Below, piece by piece: positions 50,565-60,177 of a stretch of DNA of 64,000 nucleotides (position 1 is its first letter; each line of letters opens with the position of its first letter). The translations under genes were made by a program, and so were the position numbers. Under the pieces are notes generated by a model. The model saw nothing but the letters and a program-made list of their open reading frames with translations. It had not been told where the DNA came from and searched no databases. The stretch comes from Streptomyces sp. NRRL WC-3626 (GTDB lineage Bacteria > Actinomycetota > Actinomycetes > Streptomycetales > Streptomycetaceae): contig NZ_JOCA01000009.1 in NCBI RefSeq assembly GCF_000718785.1, positions 248,001 through 312,000 of the forward strand, read 5' to 3'.

Positions 50565-52109
50565 TCAGTTCAGCGGCCCGGTGACCGTCTCCGCGGCCGC
50601 CACCAGCCGCCCGTCCCGTACGAAGGCGTCCGCCGCCGCCAGGTCGGGGGCCAGATGGCGGTCCGGTCCGGGCCCGCCCACTCCCGCCTCCCGCGCGGCC
50701 GCGACGACGGCCCGGGTGGCCGGCGCCGGGGTCAGTCCCTCGCGCAGTTCCACGGCCCGCGCGGCGGCGTACAGCTCGACGGCGACGACCCGGGTGAGGT
50801 TGTCGACGGCCGTACGCAGTTTGCGCGCCGCCGACCAGCCCATGGAGACGTGGTCCTCCTGCATCGCCGAGGACGGGATCGAGTCCGCCGACGCCGGTAC
50901 GGCGAGCCGCTTCAGCTCGCTGACCAGGGCGGCCTGCGTGTACTGGGCGATCATCAGCCCGGAGTCCACGCCGGCGTCGTCGGCGAGGAACGGCGGCAGT
51001 CCGTGGCTGCGGTTCTTGTCCAGCAGCCGGTCGGTGCGCCGCTCGGCGATGGAGGCGAGGTCGGCGACGGCGATGGCGAGGAAGTCCAGGACATAGGCGA
51101 CCGGCGCCCCGTGGAAGTTGCCGTTGGACTCCACCCGTCCGTCGGGCAGTACGACCGGGTTGTCGACGGCGGCCGCGAGTTCCCGCTCGGCGACCAGCCT
51201 GGCGTGCGCCAGGGTGTCCCGGCCGGCTCCGGCTACCTGCGGGGCGCAGCGCACCGAGTAGGCGTCCTGGACCCGGGGCGCGTCGTCCTGGTGATGCCCG
51301 GTCAGCCCCGAATCCTTCAGTACGGCCAGCATGTTGGCGGCGCTGGCGGCCTGGCCGGGGTGCGGGCGGATGGCGTGCAGCTCGGGGGCGAGCACCTTGT
51401 CGGTGCCGAGCAGTGCCTCCAGGCTGAGGGCGGCCGTGACATCGGCGGACTTGTACAGCAGCTCCAGGTCGGCGAGGGCCATGACCAGCATGCCCAGCAT
51501 GCCGTCGGTGCCGTTGAGAAGGGCGAGCCCCTCCTTCTCGCGCAGTTCGACGGGCCGGATTCCGTGCTCGGCGAGCAGTTCACCGGCCGGACGCACACCG
51601 CCGTCGGGGCCTTCCGCGTCGCCCTCGCCCATCAGCGCGAGGGCGCAGTGGGACAGCGGGGCCAGGTCGCCGGAGCAGCCGAGGGAGCCGTACTCGTGCA
51701 CGACCGGGGTGATGCCGGCGTTCAGCACGTCGGCCATCGCCCGCGCGACCTGGGGCCGGACGCCGGTGCGCCCGGAGCAGAGGGTCTTCAGCCGCAGGAA
51801 CATCAGGGCGCGGACGACCTCGCGCTCCACGCGCGGCCCCATTCCGGCGGCGTGCGAGCGGACGATGTTGCGCTGCAGCTGCGCCCGCAGTTCGGGACTG
51901 ATGTGCCGGGTCGCCAGGGCGCCGAAACCGGTGCTCACCCCGTAGACGGGGTCCGGCTTCGCGGCCAGCGCGTCCACGACCCCGCGGGACGCGGCGAGGG
52001 CGGCCACCGCCTCCGCCGACAGTGCGACGCGGGCCCCGCCGCGCGCCACGGCGAGCACATCGGACGCGGTCACGCCGGAGGTCCCCACCACCACAGTGTG
52101 CATATCCAT
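50565..52109 (-). CDS. hutH: Histidine ammonia-lyase
   Basis: A cytosolic enzyme of 514 residues that converts histidine to urocanate and ammonia, the first step of histidine breakdown. The MIO-forming site is GSLGCSGDLAPLSH: Cys145-Ser146-Gly147 in place of the usual Ala-Ser-Gly. I recall that Streptomyces HutH proteins carry this Cys variant. Other signatures are SIPSSAMQEDHVSMG and QDAYSVRCAPQV. ATG 52109 chosen; ATG 52103 possible. It lies downstream of the GGDEF gene on the same strand with 69 bp between. Confidence 0.95.
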   Translation of the reverse strand: MDMHTVVVGTSGVTASDVLAVARGGARVALSAEAVAALAASRGVVDALAAKPDPVYGVSTGFGALATRHISPELRAQLQRNIVRSHAAGMGPRVEREVVRALMFLRLKTLCSGRTGVRPQVARAMADVLNAGITPVVHEYGSLGCSGDLAPLSHCALALMGEGDAEGPDGGVRPAGELLAEHGIRPVELREKEGLALLNGTDGMLGMLVMALADLELLYKSADVTAALSLEALLGTDKVLAPELHAIRPHPGQAASAANMLAVLKDSGLTGHHQDDAPRVQDAYSVRCAPQVAGAGRDTLAHARLVAERELAAAVDNPVVLPDGRVESNGNFHGAPVAYVLDFLAIAVADLASIAERRTDRLLDKNRSHGLPPFLADDAGVDSGLMIAQYTQAALVSELKRLAVPASADSIPSSAMQEDHVSMGWSAARKLRTAVDNLTRVVAVELYAAARAVELREGLTPAPATRAVVAAAREAGVGGPGPDRHLAPDLAAADAFVRDGRLVAAAETVTGPLN

Positions 52110-52178
52110 ATTCAGGAGCGTACGCACTGAATTCGATGATGTCACCACCGGATCGCCCCCGCGCCCCTTACCCGCACG

Positions 52179-53327
52179 CTACGGCGAATGCCGTCCCCGG
52201 AACCGCCGCCGCTCCCCGTCCGGCGCCCGCGAGGGCTCGTCCGCGAGCCGTACGACGGGATCGCCCGGCCCCTCCCGGCCGGCCACCACGGGATGCGCGG
52301 CCCGCTCGGCCTTGGCCCGGTACTGCGCCGCGTCGGCCAGCCGGAACAGCCGCCGGGCGGAGCGCACCGGCCCGACGGGATCCTCGGTGGACGCCACCCC
52401 GCAGGCGACTCCGTCCCCGATCCCCAGCTCCACGGCCCGCCGGCACACCTCCTCGGCCGTCTTGACGACCTCGTCGGCCGGCGGCCCCACCACCAGCAGG
52501 CAGAACTCGTCCCCGCCGAGCCGCGCCGCCAGCGCCCCCGGCAGCATGGCGCCGCACAGCGACAGCACGCTCCCGAACCGCTCGAGGAGCCGGTCCCCGA
52601 CGGCATGGCCCAGCGTGTCGTTGACCCGCTTCAGCCCGTTCAGATCGCACACCACGAGGCTGACGACCTCCCCGTCCCGCCGGTGCCGCTCCACGGCCTC
52701 GTCGAGGCGCGCGTCGACGGCACGCCGGTTCGCCAGCCCGGTCAACGAGTCCGTGTACGCCAGCCGCCGGGCCTCCTCCAGCCGCTCGGTCTGCGCGATC
52801 CCCGCGGCCACGACGGCGGCCAGCACGGTGGCGAAGTCGGCGTCGCCCCGCCCGAAGACGGGCACCCCGGCCGGCCGGGCCACATACAGCTCGCCCCAGG
52901 CCCGCCCGTGCAGCACGATCGGCGCGACCACACAGCAGCCGCGCCCCCGCCGCCGCAGCGCCACGACCCGCTGGTGGCAGTAGCCGGCCTGCCCCGCCGA
53001 GGAGCCCCCGGCGGTCTCCACCCACGCGTCGGGCTCACCGCCGCCCGCCCACCGCTCGTGCAGGAACTCGGTGATCTCGGCGAACTGATGCACCGGATAC
53101 GACTCGTCCTCCGGGAACTCCTCCTCCCCCTCGGCCAGCTCCCCCACGTTCACCAGCACCCGCAGCCGCCCCAGCTCGCGCTCCCACACCGACAGGGCGG
53201 CGAAGCTCCCGCCCAGCGCCCGGCAGGCGCCACCGGCCGCGGCCTGCCAGGCCTCCCGCGAGCCGTGCGCGGCGGCCATGCCCTGAGCCAGCGCCACCAC
53301 GGCCGCCAGCCGCCTCTCCTCACCCAT
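52179..53327 (-). CDS. GAF-GGDEF diguanylate cyclase
   Basis: A cytosolic protein of 382 residues. A GAF-like sensor spans about 15-180, then the GGDEF domain with DLNGLKRVNDTLGH and an intact GGDEF at 271-275, so it should make cyclic di-GMP from GTP. The RxxD inhibitory site that normally lies five residues before GGDEF is absent (MLPG there), so product feedback through it is unlikely. The position next to hutH and the GAF-GGDEF layout fit CdgE, a conserved Streptomyces enzyme, but I cannot confirm the name. ATG at 53327. No EAL domain. Confidence 0.9.
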   Translation of the reverse strand: MGEERRLAAVVALAQGMAAAHGSREAWQAAAGGACRALGGSFAALSVWERELGRLRVLVNVGELAEGEEEFPEDESYPVHQFAEITEFLHERWAGGGEPDAWVETAGGSSAGQAGYCHQRVVALRRRGRGCCVVAPIVLHGRAWGELYVARPAGVPVFGRGDADFATVLAAVVAAGIAQTERLEEARRLAYTDSLTGLANRRAVDARLDEAVERHRRDGEVVSLVVCDLNGLKRVNDTLGHAVGDRLLERFGSVLSLCGAMLPGALAARLGGDEFCLLVVGPPADEVVKTAEEVCRRAVELGIGDGVACGVASTEDPVGPVRSARRLFRLADAAQYRAKAERAAHPVVAGREGPGDPVVRLADEPSRAPDGERRRFRGRHSP

Positions 53328-53392
53328 CTCTCCAGATTAGGAAGATTCAGGGCCAATCGGGATATCGGAAGGTGCGAACGGGGCTCACCGGC

Positions 53393-54193
53393 CTACTCCC
53401 CCGGCCACTGCGGCCTGCGCTTCTCGTTGAACGCGGCCACTCCCTCCGCCCGGTCCCCGGAGAACGCCACCGACCGCCAGGCGGCGTCCTCGACCTCCAG
53501 CCCGGCGGCCAAATCCAGCCCGTGCCCCAGCCGCAGCGCCCGCTTGGCCGCCCGCAGTCCCACCGGCGAGTTCCCGGCGATCCGGGCCGCCATGGCGAGC
53601 GCCGACTCCCGGTCCCGCCCCTCCTCCACCAGCTCGTCGACCAGGCCCAGCTCCCGGGCCTCGGCGGCCTCCACCCGGCGTGCCGTGAAGATCAGCTCGG
53701 CGGCTCTGGCCGCTCCCACGCGCCGGGGCAGCAACTGCGTACCGCCGCCGCCCGGAATCACGCCCACGGACACCTCGGGCAGCCCCATGACCGCCGTACG
53801 GTCGGCGACGATCACGTCGCACGACAGGGCCAGCTCGAATCCGCCCCCGAGCGCGAACCCGTGCACCGCCGCGACCGTGGGCACGGGCAGCTCCAGCACC
53901 CCGGTGTACGCGCCGCGCGCCACGGGCCGCTGGCGCACCAGGTCGGCGTCGCTGAAGGAATTGCGCTCCTTCAGGTCGGCCCCGACACAGAACGCCCGCT
54001 CGTGCGACGAGCTCAGCACCACCGCCCGTACGCTCCGGTCCTCCCCCAGGGCCGCGCAGGCGCCGGCGATGGAGCGGGCCATCGCCGTCGACACGGCGTT
54101 CATGGCCTTGGGCCGGTCGAGGACGAGCTCCGCGACATGCCCCCGCTCATGCCGGCGCACCAGCACGAACTCCCCGAACCGTTCCTCACTCAT
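53393..54193 (-). CDS. Enoyl-CoA hydratase/isomerase family protein
   Basis: A 266-residue crotonase-fold protein. The oxyanion-hole segments are ERAFCVGADLKE and LALSCDVIVADRTAVMGLPEVSVGVIPGGGGTQLL, the latter with the usual Glu/Gly pattern. It would hydrate enoyl-CoA or act on a related CoA ester; the family is broad, so specificity is unknown. ATG at 54193. Upstream on the same strand of the GGDEF gene (65 bp). Confidence 0.92.
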   Translation of the reverse strand: MSEERFGEFVLVRRHERGHVAELVLDRPKAMNAVSTAMARSIAGACAALGEDRSVRAVVLSSSHERAFCVGADLKERNSFSDADLVRQRPVARGAYTGVLELPVPTVAAVHGFALGGGFELALSCDVIVADRTAVMGLPEVSVGVIPGGGGTQLLPRRVGAARAAELIFTARRVEAAEARELGLVDELVEEGRDRESALAMAARIAGNSPVGLRAAKRALRLGHGLDLAAGLEVEDAAWRSVAFSGDRAEGVAAFNEKRRPQWPGE

Positions 54194-54409
54194 CGCCGTC
54201 CTCCGGTTAACGTGGGTTAACTTCCGCTCGCGCCGATCATCGCAGCCCGCCCCGCCGGGGAAAAGGGCGCACGGCCGGTTCCCTTGTCACCCCCCGTCCA
54301 CCCGTTCGAGTGACATCGCGCCGACTTCGGCCCCCCGACCCCCACGGCAGCGCATAGCGTGCGCACACCGCGGCGCACCGGGGGGCGTGCACGCGGGGGA
54401 GGGATCACC

Positions 54410-55012
54410 ATGACACCGACAACCGAGAAACCACCGCCAGGCGCCTCCCGCTTCCGGGGCCGCCACCGCAAGCCGCGTCCCCGCCGGGTCCTTTTGGCCG
54501 CGGGCAGCCTGGCCGTGGCCGCGAGCGCCGTGACCCTGGTCCGCCTGGCCACCACCCAGGGCGGCGGCCCGGAATTCGGTACGGAGGCGGGCCCGCGCCC
54601 CGTCCCTCATACGGACTCGGGCGCCCCCGTCGCCTCCCCGACCGCGAGCCCTGCCGCCGTACCCGTCCCGGAGACGAGTCCGTCCTCGCCCACGGCACTG
54701 GGCGGCAGGAATCCGGCACCGCTCGCCGCGCCGGAGCGCTCGTCGACGGCCCGGTCCCTCACGACCGCCGCGGACCCGGGCCCGGTCACCGCACCCGCGA
54801 CACCCGCGCCGTCCCGCCGACCGGACCCGCCCGCGTCCCCGTCACCGAGCAGCGGCGGCCCGGAGCACACGCCACCGCCCTCGCACGACCCGCCCCCACC
54901 GCGGCCGGACGACCCCGCCCCGGGCCCCCGGCTCTGCGTACCGATCATCGGTGTCTGCGTGGGCGGCGGTCTGAACCTGAGCCTCCCGGACGTCGGGGAC
55001 CAGGTGTATTGA
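54410..55012 (+). CDS. Pro/Ser/Thr-rich membrane-anchored protein
   Basis: A 200-residue protein. A basic N-terminal part (FRGRHRKPRPRR) precedes a hydrophobic helix at about 26-45 (VLLAAGSLAVAASAVTLV). The rest is low-complexity Pro, Ser and Thr (about 60-170), followed by a short tail with two Cys in LCVPIIGVCVGGG. It is probably a type II membrane protein with an extended outer linker. The ATG at 54410 has GGGGGAGGG upstream. No family recognised. Confidence 0.7.
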   Translation: MTPTTEKPPPGASRFRGRHRKPRPRRVLLAAGSLAVAASAVTLVRLATTQGGGPEFGTEAGPRPVPHTDSGAPVASPTASPAAVPVPETSPSSPTALGGRNPAPLAAPERSSTARSLTTAADPGPVTAPATPAPSRRPDPPASPSPSSGGPEHTPPPSHDPPPPRPDDPAPGPRLCVPIIGVCVGGGLNLSLPDVGDQVY

Positions 55013-55100
55013 CCCGCAGGGTTGTTGACGCGGCTGATCGGTGGCCGGCCGCCGCGTGCGTGCATGGCCTCGCGCGGCAGACCGGAATGCCGGACAGGCT

Positions 55101-56210
55101 CTAGGACGACGACGGGTCGGCGGCGCCGTTGCGGCGGGTGAGCAGCCACGGCTCCACGACGCCCAGGCCGCGCACGGGCCGCTGCCACATCGGCTGGAGC
55201 GCGAACCGGTACACCGGCGGCTCCTCGCCCTCCTTCTCCGCCGCGGCCACCGCCTCTGACGCCGCCGCCTCGGAGGCGGGGGCGTCACCCGTGCGGATCA
55301 GCTCCTCGGCGAAGGCGCTGTCGACGAGTACGGCGTCGCGGGGGGCTATGGAGGTGAGCCGGGAGGCCAGGTTCACGGTCGTACCGAACACATCGCCCAT
55401 CCGGGTGGTCACCGTGCCGAACGCCATGCCGACGCGCAGCTCGGGCATGGTCTCGTCGTTCGCCATGGTCTCGATCAGCCGCATCGCGATGTCCGCGGCC
55501 GTACCGGCGTCGTCGGCGGCGTACAGCACCTCGTCGCCCAGCGTCTTGATGAGCCGGCCGCCGCGCGCGGCGACCAGGTCGGCCGCGGTCGTCTCGAAGG
55601 CCTCGACGAGTTCGCCGAGCTCCTCCTCCTCCATCCGGCGGGTCAGCCGGGTGAACCCCACGAGGTCCGCGAAGGCGACGGCGAGCCGCCGGTCGACCAT
55701 CTCCTCGTCGTCGGCGCCCTGGACGACCCGGCCGGCGGAGGCGGCGAGCTGGCGCCGCCAGACGTAGACGAGGAACTCCTCCAGCTCGGGCAGGAGCAGT
55801 TCGACGATCGGATACGTCACCTCGGTACGGGTCATACCGGGCTCGGGGGGTTCGGTGAGCCCCTCCAGGAACGAGTCGATCTGCCATTCGGCCAGTCGGG
55901 CGGTGGTCTGGCCGGTGGACCGCGCCACCTGCACCGCCATGGCCTCGCTGAGCAGGCCCGCCTCCACGAGACCGGCGAGGCGGCGCAGGGCGAGGACGTC
56001 CGCCTCGGTGAGGGCCTTGGCCTGGCCCACGTCGGCGAAGCCCATCGCCCGCCAGAAGCGGGTGGCGAGCTCCATGGTGACGCCGGCGCTGCGGGCCGCC
56101 TGGAACGGTGTGTAACGGCGCTCGGCGCCCAGGATGAGCTGTTCGAGACGCAGGGCAAGCGGATCCTCGCCGACGCCCTGCGCGTCCGTGGAACCCGAGT
56201 CGTCGGTCAC
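55101..56210 (-). CDS. cya: Class III adenylate cyclase (cytosolic)
   Basis: A 369-residue protein without membrane segments. The cyclase domain spans about 175-345: metal-binding Asp182 in FADLVGFTRL and Asp226 in TLGDEVLYA, with NLASRLTS near 285. It converts ATP to cyclic AMP. The N-terminal 160 residues hold a helix-turn-helix-like segment (TPFQAARSAGVTMELATRFW). Start GTG at 56210 chosen because GGAAGGG precedes it; the longer frame to 56282 is not supported. From memory its order with birA and pccB matches the cya locus of S. coelicolor. Confidence 0.9.
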   Translation of the reverse strand: MTDDSGSTDAQGVGEDPLALRLEQLILGAERRYTPFQAARSAGVTMELATRFWRAMGFADVGQAKALTEADVLALRRLAGLVEAGLLSEAMAVQVARSTGQTTARLAEWQIDSFLEGLTEPPEPGMTRTEVTYPIVELLLPELEEFLVYVWRRQLAASAGRVVQGADDEEMVDRRLAVAFADLVGFTRLTRRMEEEELGELVEAFETTAADLVAARGGRLIKTLGDEVLYAADDAGTAADIAMRLIETMANDETMPELRVGMAFGTVTTRMGDVFGTTVNLASRLTSIAPRDAVLVDSAFAEELIRTGDAPASEAAASEAVAAAEKEGEEPPVYRFALQPMWQRPVRGLGVVEPWLLTRRNGAADPSSS

Positions 56211-56372
56211 GCGTGCCCTTCCGATCTGACATGGCCAGGTATCGACCGGGCTCAACTCTACGGCAGGTGTGCGCCAGCTCACTCCGTGAGGTCGGGGCGG
56301 GGGTGAGGGGGCAGGGGCCCGGCGCGGGCGTGGTCCGCGGGCTGCTCCGCGTGGGGGGGCCGGGGGGTGTTC

Positions 56373-56440
56373 GCGCGGCCCGGCGCTTGCGGGGTGCCGT
56401 CGCGCCCACCCGTGCCGCCCTGCGGCACGATTGCCCGCGG
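56373..56440. repeat. Dispersed ~69-bp repeat, copy 3 (intergenic)
   Basis: Nearly identical to the copies at 5395-5464 and 30137-30205. Hairpin CGTGCCGC / GCGGCACG around CCT. The shared right flank ends in TGCCCGCGG, which starts the tandem units that follow. Confidence 0.88.
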
Positions 56441-56526
56441 AGTGCGGGGGGCTGCATGCGGTTGCCCGCGGAGTGCGGGGGCGGAGTGCGGGGGGGGCTG
56501 CATGCGGTTGCCCGCGGAGTGCGGGG
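56431..56526. repeat. Imperfect tandem repeat next to the birA stop
   Basis: Units begin TTGCCCGCGGAGTGCGGGG at 56431, 56462 and 56508; the first two end in GCTGCATGCGG. The second unit has 15 extra bases (GCGGAGTGCGGGGGG-type duplication). The last unit ends at 56526 and the birA stop is at 56527-56529. Confidence 0.8.
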
Positions 56527-57387
56527 TCAGTGGGGGCGTAGGTGGATGATGTCGCCGGCGCCCACCGGTTCCTGTACTCCCGACTCCGTGGCCAGGATCA
56601 GGCGGCCGTCGGCGTCCACCGCGACCGCTTCGCCGACCAGGTGACGGTCTCCCGGGAGCTCCGCTCGCACCTTCCGGCCGAGTGTCGCGCAGCCTGCCGC
56701 GTACGTTTCCTGGAGGCCGCTCGGGCCCGGGTCGCCCGATGCCGCCCGCCAGCGGCCGTACCAGTCCTCCAGCGAGCGCAGCACCGCCCGCAGCAGCGGG
56801 TCCCGGTCCGTGCTCACCGCTCCGGCCAGCGCCAGCGACCCCGCCCCGGGCACCGGCAGCTCCTCGGCGCGCAGGCTCACATTGATCCCCACGCCGATCA
56901 CGACCCCGTCGTCCCCGGCCCGCTCCGCCAGGATCCCGCCGGCCTTCCGTTCCTCGCCGCCCACGGTGACCAGGAGGTCGTTCGGCCACTTCAGCGCCGT
57001 ATCGACACCGGCCGCACGCGACAGCCCCGTCGCCACCGCGACACCGGTGAGCAGCGGCAGCCACCCCCACCGCGCGACCGGCACCTCGGCGGGCCGCAGC
57101 AGCACGGAGAAGAACAGCCCGGACCGGGCCGGCGCCGTCCACCGCCGGTCGAGCCGCCCCCGCGCGGCGGTCTGCTCCTCGGCGACGAGGACGACCCCCT
57201 CCTCGAGGCCACCCTCGCGGGCCACGAGGTCGGAGTTGGTCGACCCGGTGCGCTGCACCACGTCCACCTCCCGCCACAGACGCCCCGCCCGCACCAGCCC
57301 CCGCCGCAGCGCGGTGGCGTTGAGAGGCGGCCGGTCCAGGTCGGACCACCGGCTGTGCGGGGAAGCGGAGTCATCTCGGGGCGTCAT
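56527..57387 (-). CDS. birA: Biotin-[acetyl-CoA carboxylase] ligase
   Basis: A cytosolic enzyme of 286 residues that activates biotin with ATP and attaches it to the carboxylase lysine. It has GSTN near 52, RGRLDRRWTAP, KWPNDLLV and GVGINV. There is no N-terminal helix-turn-helix, so it is not a repressor like E. coli BirA. ATG at 57387. It diverges from pccB (110 bp), and the biotin carrier gene accA2 is nearby, so enzyme and substrates are genetically linked. Its stop abuts a tandem repeat. Confidence 0.93.
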   Translation of the reverse strand: MTPRDDSASPHSRWSDLDRPPLNATALRRGLVRAGRLWREVDVVQRTGSTNSDLVAREGGLEEGVVLVAEEQTAARGRLDRRWTAPARSGLFFSVLLRPAEVPVARWGWLPLLTGVAVATGLSRAAGVDTALKWPNDLLVTVGGEERKAGGILAERAGDDGVVIGVGINVSLRAEELPVPGAGSLALAGAVSTDRDPLLRAVLRSLEDWYGRWRAASGDPGPSGLQETYAAGCATLGRKVRAELPGDRHLVGEAVAVDADGRLILATESGVQEPVGAGDIIHLRPH

Positions 57388-57497
57388 GCAACCCACACTA
57401 GGTGTGGGAAAGACCGCACTGCCGACAAGGAGGCCCCCCACTACGCTACGGATGAGTAACCGTCCCCCCTTTTGAGCAGGCAGGGAGCCGCATCCCG

Positions 57498-59087
57498 ATG
57501 TCCGAGCCGGAAGAGCAGCAGCCCGACATTCGCACGACCGCGGGCAAGCTCGCGGATCTCCAGCGTCGTATCGAAGAGGCGACGCACGCCGGCTCCGCGC
57601 GCGCCGTCGAGAAGCAGCACGCCAAGGGCAAGCTGACGGCCCGTGAACGGATCGACCTCCTGCTCGACGAGGGCTCCTTCGTCGAGCTGGACGAGTTCGC
57701 CCGGCACCGCTCCACCAACTTCGGCCTCGACGCGAACCGCCCCTACGGCGACGGCGTCGTCACCGGCTACGGGACCGTCGACGGCCGTCCGGTCGCCGTC
57801 TTCTCCCAGGACTTCACGGTCTTCGGCGGAGCCCTCGGCGAGGTCTACGGCCAGAAGATCGTCAAGGTGATGGACTTCGCGCTGAAGACCGGCTGCCCGG
57901 TCATCGGCATCAACGACTCCGGCGGCGCCCGCATCCAGGAGGGCGTGGCCTCGCTCGGCGCGTACGGCGAGATCTTCCGCCGCAATACGCACGCCTCCGG
58001 TGTGATCCCGCAGATCTCCCTGGTCGTCGGCCCGTGCGCGGGCGGCGCGGTCTACTCCCCCGCGATCACCGACTTCACGATCATGGTCGACCAGACCAGC
58101 CATATGTTCATCACGGGCCCGGACGTCATCAAGACGGTCACCGGCGAGGACGTCGGCTTCGAGGAGCTCGGCGGCGCCCGTACCCACAACACCGCCTCCG
58201 GTGTCGCCCACCACATGGCCGGCGACGAGAAGGACGCGATCGAGTACGTCAAGCAGCTCCTGTCGTACCTCCCGTCCAACAACCTCTCCGAGCCCCCCGC
58301 CTTCCCCGAGGAGGCGGACCTGACGGTCACGGACGAGGACCGCGAACTCGACGTGCTCGTCCCGGACTCGGCCAACCAGCCGTACGACATGCACACCGTC
58401 ATCGAGCACGTCCTCGACGACGCCGAGTTCTTCGAGACGCAGCCGCTGTTCGCGCCGAACATCCTCACCGGCTACGGCCGCGTCGAGGGCCGGCCCGTCG
58501 GCATCGTCGCCAACCAGCCGATGCAGTTCGCCGGCTGTCTGGACATCACCGCCTCCGAGAAGGCGGCCCGCTTCGTCCGCACCTGCGACGCCTTCAACAT
58601 CCCGGTGATCACCTTCGTCGACGTCCCCGGCTTCCTGCCCGGCGTCGACCAGGAGCACGACGGCATCATCCGCCGCGGCGCCAAGCTGATCTTCGCCTAC
58701 GCCGAGGCGACGGTCCCGCTGATCACGGTCATCACCCGCAAGGCGTTCGGCGGCGCGTACGACGTCATGGGCTCCAAGCACCTGGGCGCGGATCTCAACC
58801 TCGCCTGGCCGACGGCCCAGATCGCGGTGATGGGCGCGCAGGGCGCGGTCAACATCCTGCACCGCCGCGCCATCGCCGGCTCCGAGGACCCGGAGGAGGC
58901 CCGCGCGCGCCTGATCCGGGAGTACGAGGACGCCCTCCTCAACCCGTACGTCGCGGCCGAGCGCGGCTACGTCGACGCGGTGATCATGCCGTCCGACACC
59001 CGCCGGCACATCGTCCGCGGCCTGCGTCAGCTGCGTACGAAGCGGGAATCCCTGCCTCCGAAGAAGCACGGCAACATCCCTCTCTAA
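57498..59087 (+). CDS. pccB: Propionyl-CoA carboxylase beta subunit
   Basis: A carboxyltransferase of 529 residues. It moves CO2 from carboxybiotin to propionyl-CoA, giving methylmalonyl-CoA, a building block for polyketides. Typical segments: [56 protein letters not shown] and [17 protein letters not shown] at 57498, with AGGCAGGGAG upstream. It works with AccA2 (biotin carboxylase/carrier) and the small epsilon subunit, encoded immediately downstream. Confidence 0.96.
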   Translation: MSEPEEQQPDIRTTAGKLADLQRRIEEATHAGSARAVEKQHAKGKLTARERIDLLLDEGSFVELDEFARHRSTNFGLDANRPYGDGVVTGYGTVDGRPVAVFSQDFTVFGGALGEVYGQKIVKVMDFALKTGCPVIGINDSGGARIQEGVASLGAYGEIFRRNTHASGVIPQISLVVGPCAGGAVYSPAITDFTIMVDQTSHMFITGPDVIKTVTGEDVGFEELGGARTHNTASGVAHHMAGDEKDAIEYVKQLLSYLPSNNLSEPPAFPEEADLTVTDEDRELDVLVPDSANQPYDMHTVIEHVLDDAEFFETQPLFAPNILTGYGRVEGRPVGIVANQPMQFAGCLDITASEKAARFVRTCDAFNIPVITFVDVPGFLPGVDQEHDGIIRRGAKLIFAYAEATVPLITVITRKAFGGAYDVMGSKHLGADLNLAWPTAQIAVMGAQGAVNILHRRAIAGSEDPEEARARLIREYEDALLNPYVAAERGYVDAVIMPSDTRRHIVRGLRQLRTKRESLPPKKHGNIPL

Positions 59088-59096
59088 GGAGCCGCT

Positions 59097-59306
59097 GTGG
59101 TGATCAAAGTCGTACGGGGCAACCCCACCCCCGAGGAGCTGGCCGCCGCACTGGCGGTGGTCCGGGCGCGCGCCGCGGCGGCGTCGGCCGTCCCGCCCGG
59201 CGCGCCCGCACCCCGCGACTCCTGGTCCGACCCGTCCCGGATCGCGGCGCACCACCTGCCCCACCCGGGCCCGGCGTCGTGGACGCGTACCTACTGGCCG
59301 AGCTGA
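59097..59306 (+). CDS. pccE: Propionyl-CoA carboxylase epsilon subunit
   Basis: A 69-residue protein with the usual epsilon features: MVIKVVRGNPTPEELAAALAVV at the start and WSDPSR near 44-48. In Streptomyces this subunit stimulates or is needed for acyl-CoA carboxylase activity. GTG at 59097 (59100 possible) follows AAGGAG, which overlaps the pccB stop, so it is coupled to pccB. Confidence 0.9.
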   Translation: MVIKVVRGNPTPEELAAALAVVRARAAAASAVPPGAPAPRDSWSDPSRIAAHHLPHPGPASWTRTYWPS

Positions 59307-59395
59307 CGGCACACGGACGGGGGCGCGGAATACCGCGCCCCCACTTGAGTACGCGTACTCAGGCACCCCGGCCGGTCAGGCACCACGCTGGTGGC

Positions 59396-59524
59396 ATGCT
59401 GTGGTCCGACCCCGAGAACAAGCCGCCCAAGGAACTGCGGGACACCCAGGTCATGCTGCGGCGGCTCAGCGTTCTCCTGGCCCTGGCCATGGTGCTGGCG
59501 ATGCTCACGATCGGCATACGGTGA
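59396..59524 (+). CDS. 42-residue single-pass membrane protein between pccE and maf
   Basis: ATG at 59396 to TGA at 59522-59524. The N-terminal half is polar (MLWSDPENKPPKELRDTQVM); residues about 22-41 are hydrophobic (LRRLSVLLALAMVLAMLTIG). It is 33 bp upstream of maf and in the same direction as pccB/pccE. No canonical ribosome site is clear. I recall a tiny gene in this position in other streptomycetes, which supports it being real. Confidence 0.65.
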   Translation: MLWSDPENKPPKELRDTQVMLRRLSVLLALAMVLAMLTIGIR

Positions 59525-59556
59525 TACGGCCCGGCCCCGGTGGCTAACCTGGGAAC

Positions 59557-60177
59557 ATGACCGCTCAGCACCGCAGGCGACTCGTGCTCGCCTCCCAGTC
59601 CCCCGCCCGGCTCGGGCTGCTCCGCCAGGCCGGGCTGGACCCCGAGGTGATCGTCAGCGGGGTGGACGAGGACGCCGTCACCGCCCCCACCCCGGCCGAA
59701 CTGGCGCTCGCCCTGGCCGAGGCCAAGGCCTCCGTCGTCGCGGCGAAGCCCGAGGTCAAGGGCGCGCTGGTGATCGGCTGCGACTCCGTCCTGGAGCTCG
59801 ACGGCCAGGCCCTCGGCAAGCCCGCGGACGCCGAGGAGGCCACCGCGCGCTGGAAGTCCATGCGCGGCCGCGCGGGGACCCTGCAGACCGGCCACTGCGT
59901 CTACGACACCGTCAGCGGCCGCTACGTCTCCGCCACCGCCTCCACCGTCGTCCGCTTCGGCGAACCCACCGACGAGGAGATCGCCGCCTACGTGGCGTCC
60001 GGCGAACCGCTGTACGTCGCCGGGGCGTTCACCCTGGACGGCCGCTCGGCCCCGTTCATCGACGGCATCGACGGCGACCACGGCAACGTCATCGGCATCA
60101 GCCTGCCCCTGGTCCGGCGGCTCCTCGCCGACCTCGGCACCGGCATCACGGAACTGTGGGCGCCGCAGGAGGCGTGA
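59557..60177 (+). CDS. maf: Maf-family nucleoside triphosphate pyrophosphatase
   Basis: A 206-residue cytosolic protein that hydrolyses non-canonical or methylated nucleotides, and is linked to septum formation in bacteria. The start [18 protein letters not shown] holds the phosphate-binding Ser and Arg; [15 protein letters not shown] holds the catalytic Asp and Lys; [13 protein letters not shown] is also typical. ATG at 59557. Its 3' end overlaps the convergent membrane gene by 32 bp. Confidence 0.94.
   Translation: MTAQHRRRLVLASQSPARLGLLRQAGLDPEVIVSGVDEDAVTAPTPAELALALAEAKASVVAAKPEVKGALVIGCDSVLELDGQALGKPADAEEATARWKSMRGRAGTLQTGHCVYDTVSGRYVSATASTVVRFGEPTDEEIAAYVASGEPLYVAGAFTLDGRSAPFIDGIDGDHGNVIGISLPLVRRLLADLGTGITELWAPQEA

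Larger units (their letters stand above)
56211..56526. other. Repeat-rich gap between cya and birA
   Basis: No gene is supported. The region holds dispersed repeat copy 3 (56373-56440), overlapping the start of a tandem array of a further unit (56431-56526). The 3' end of birA abuts that array. Confidence 0.7.
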
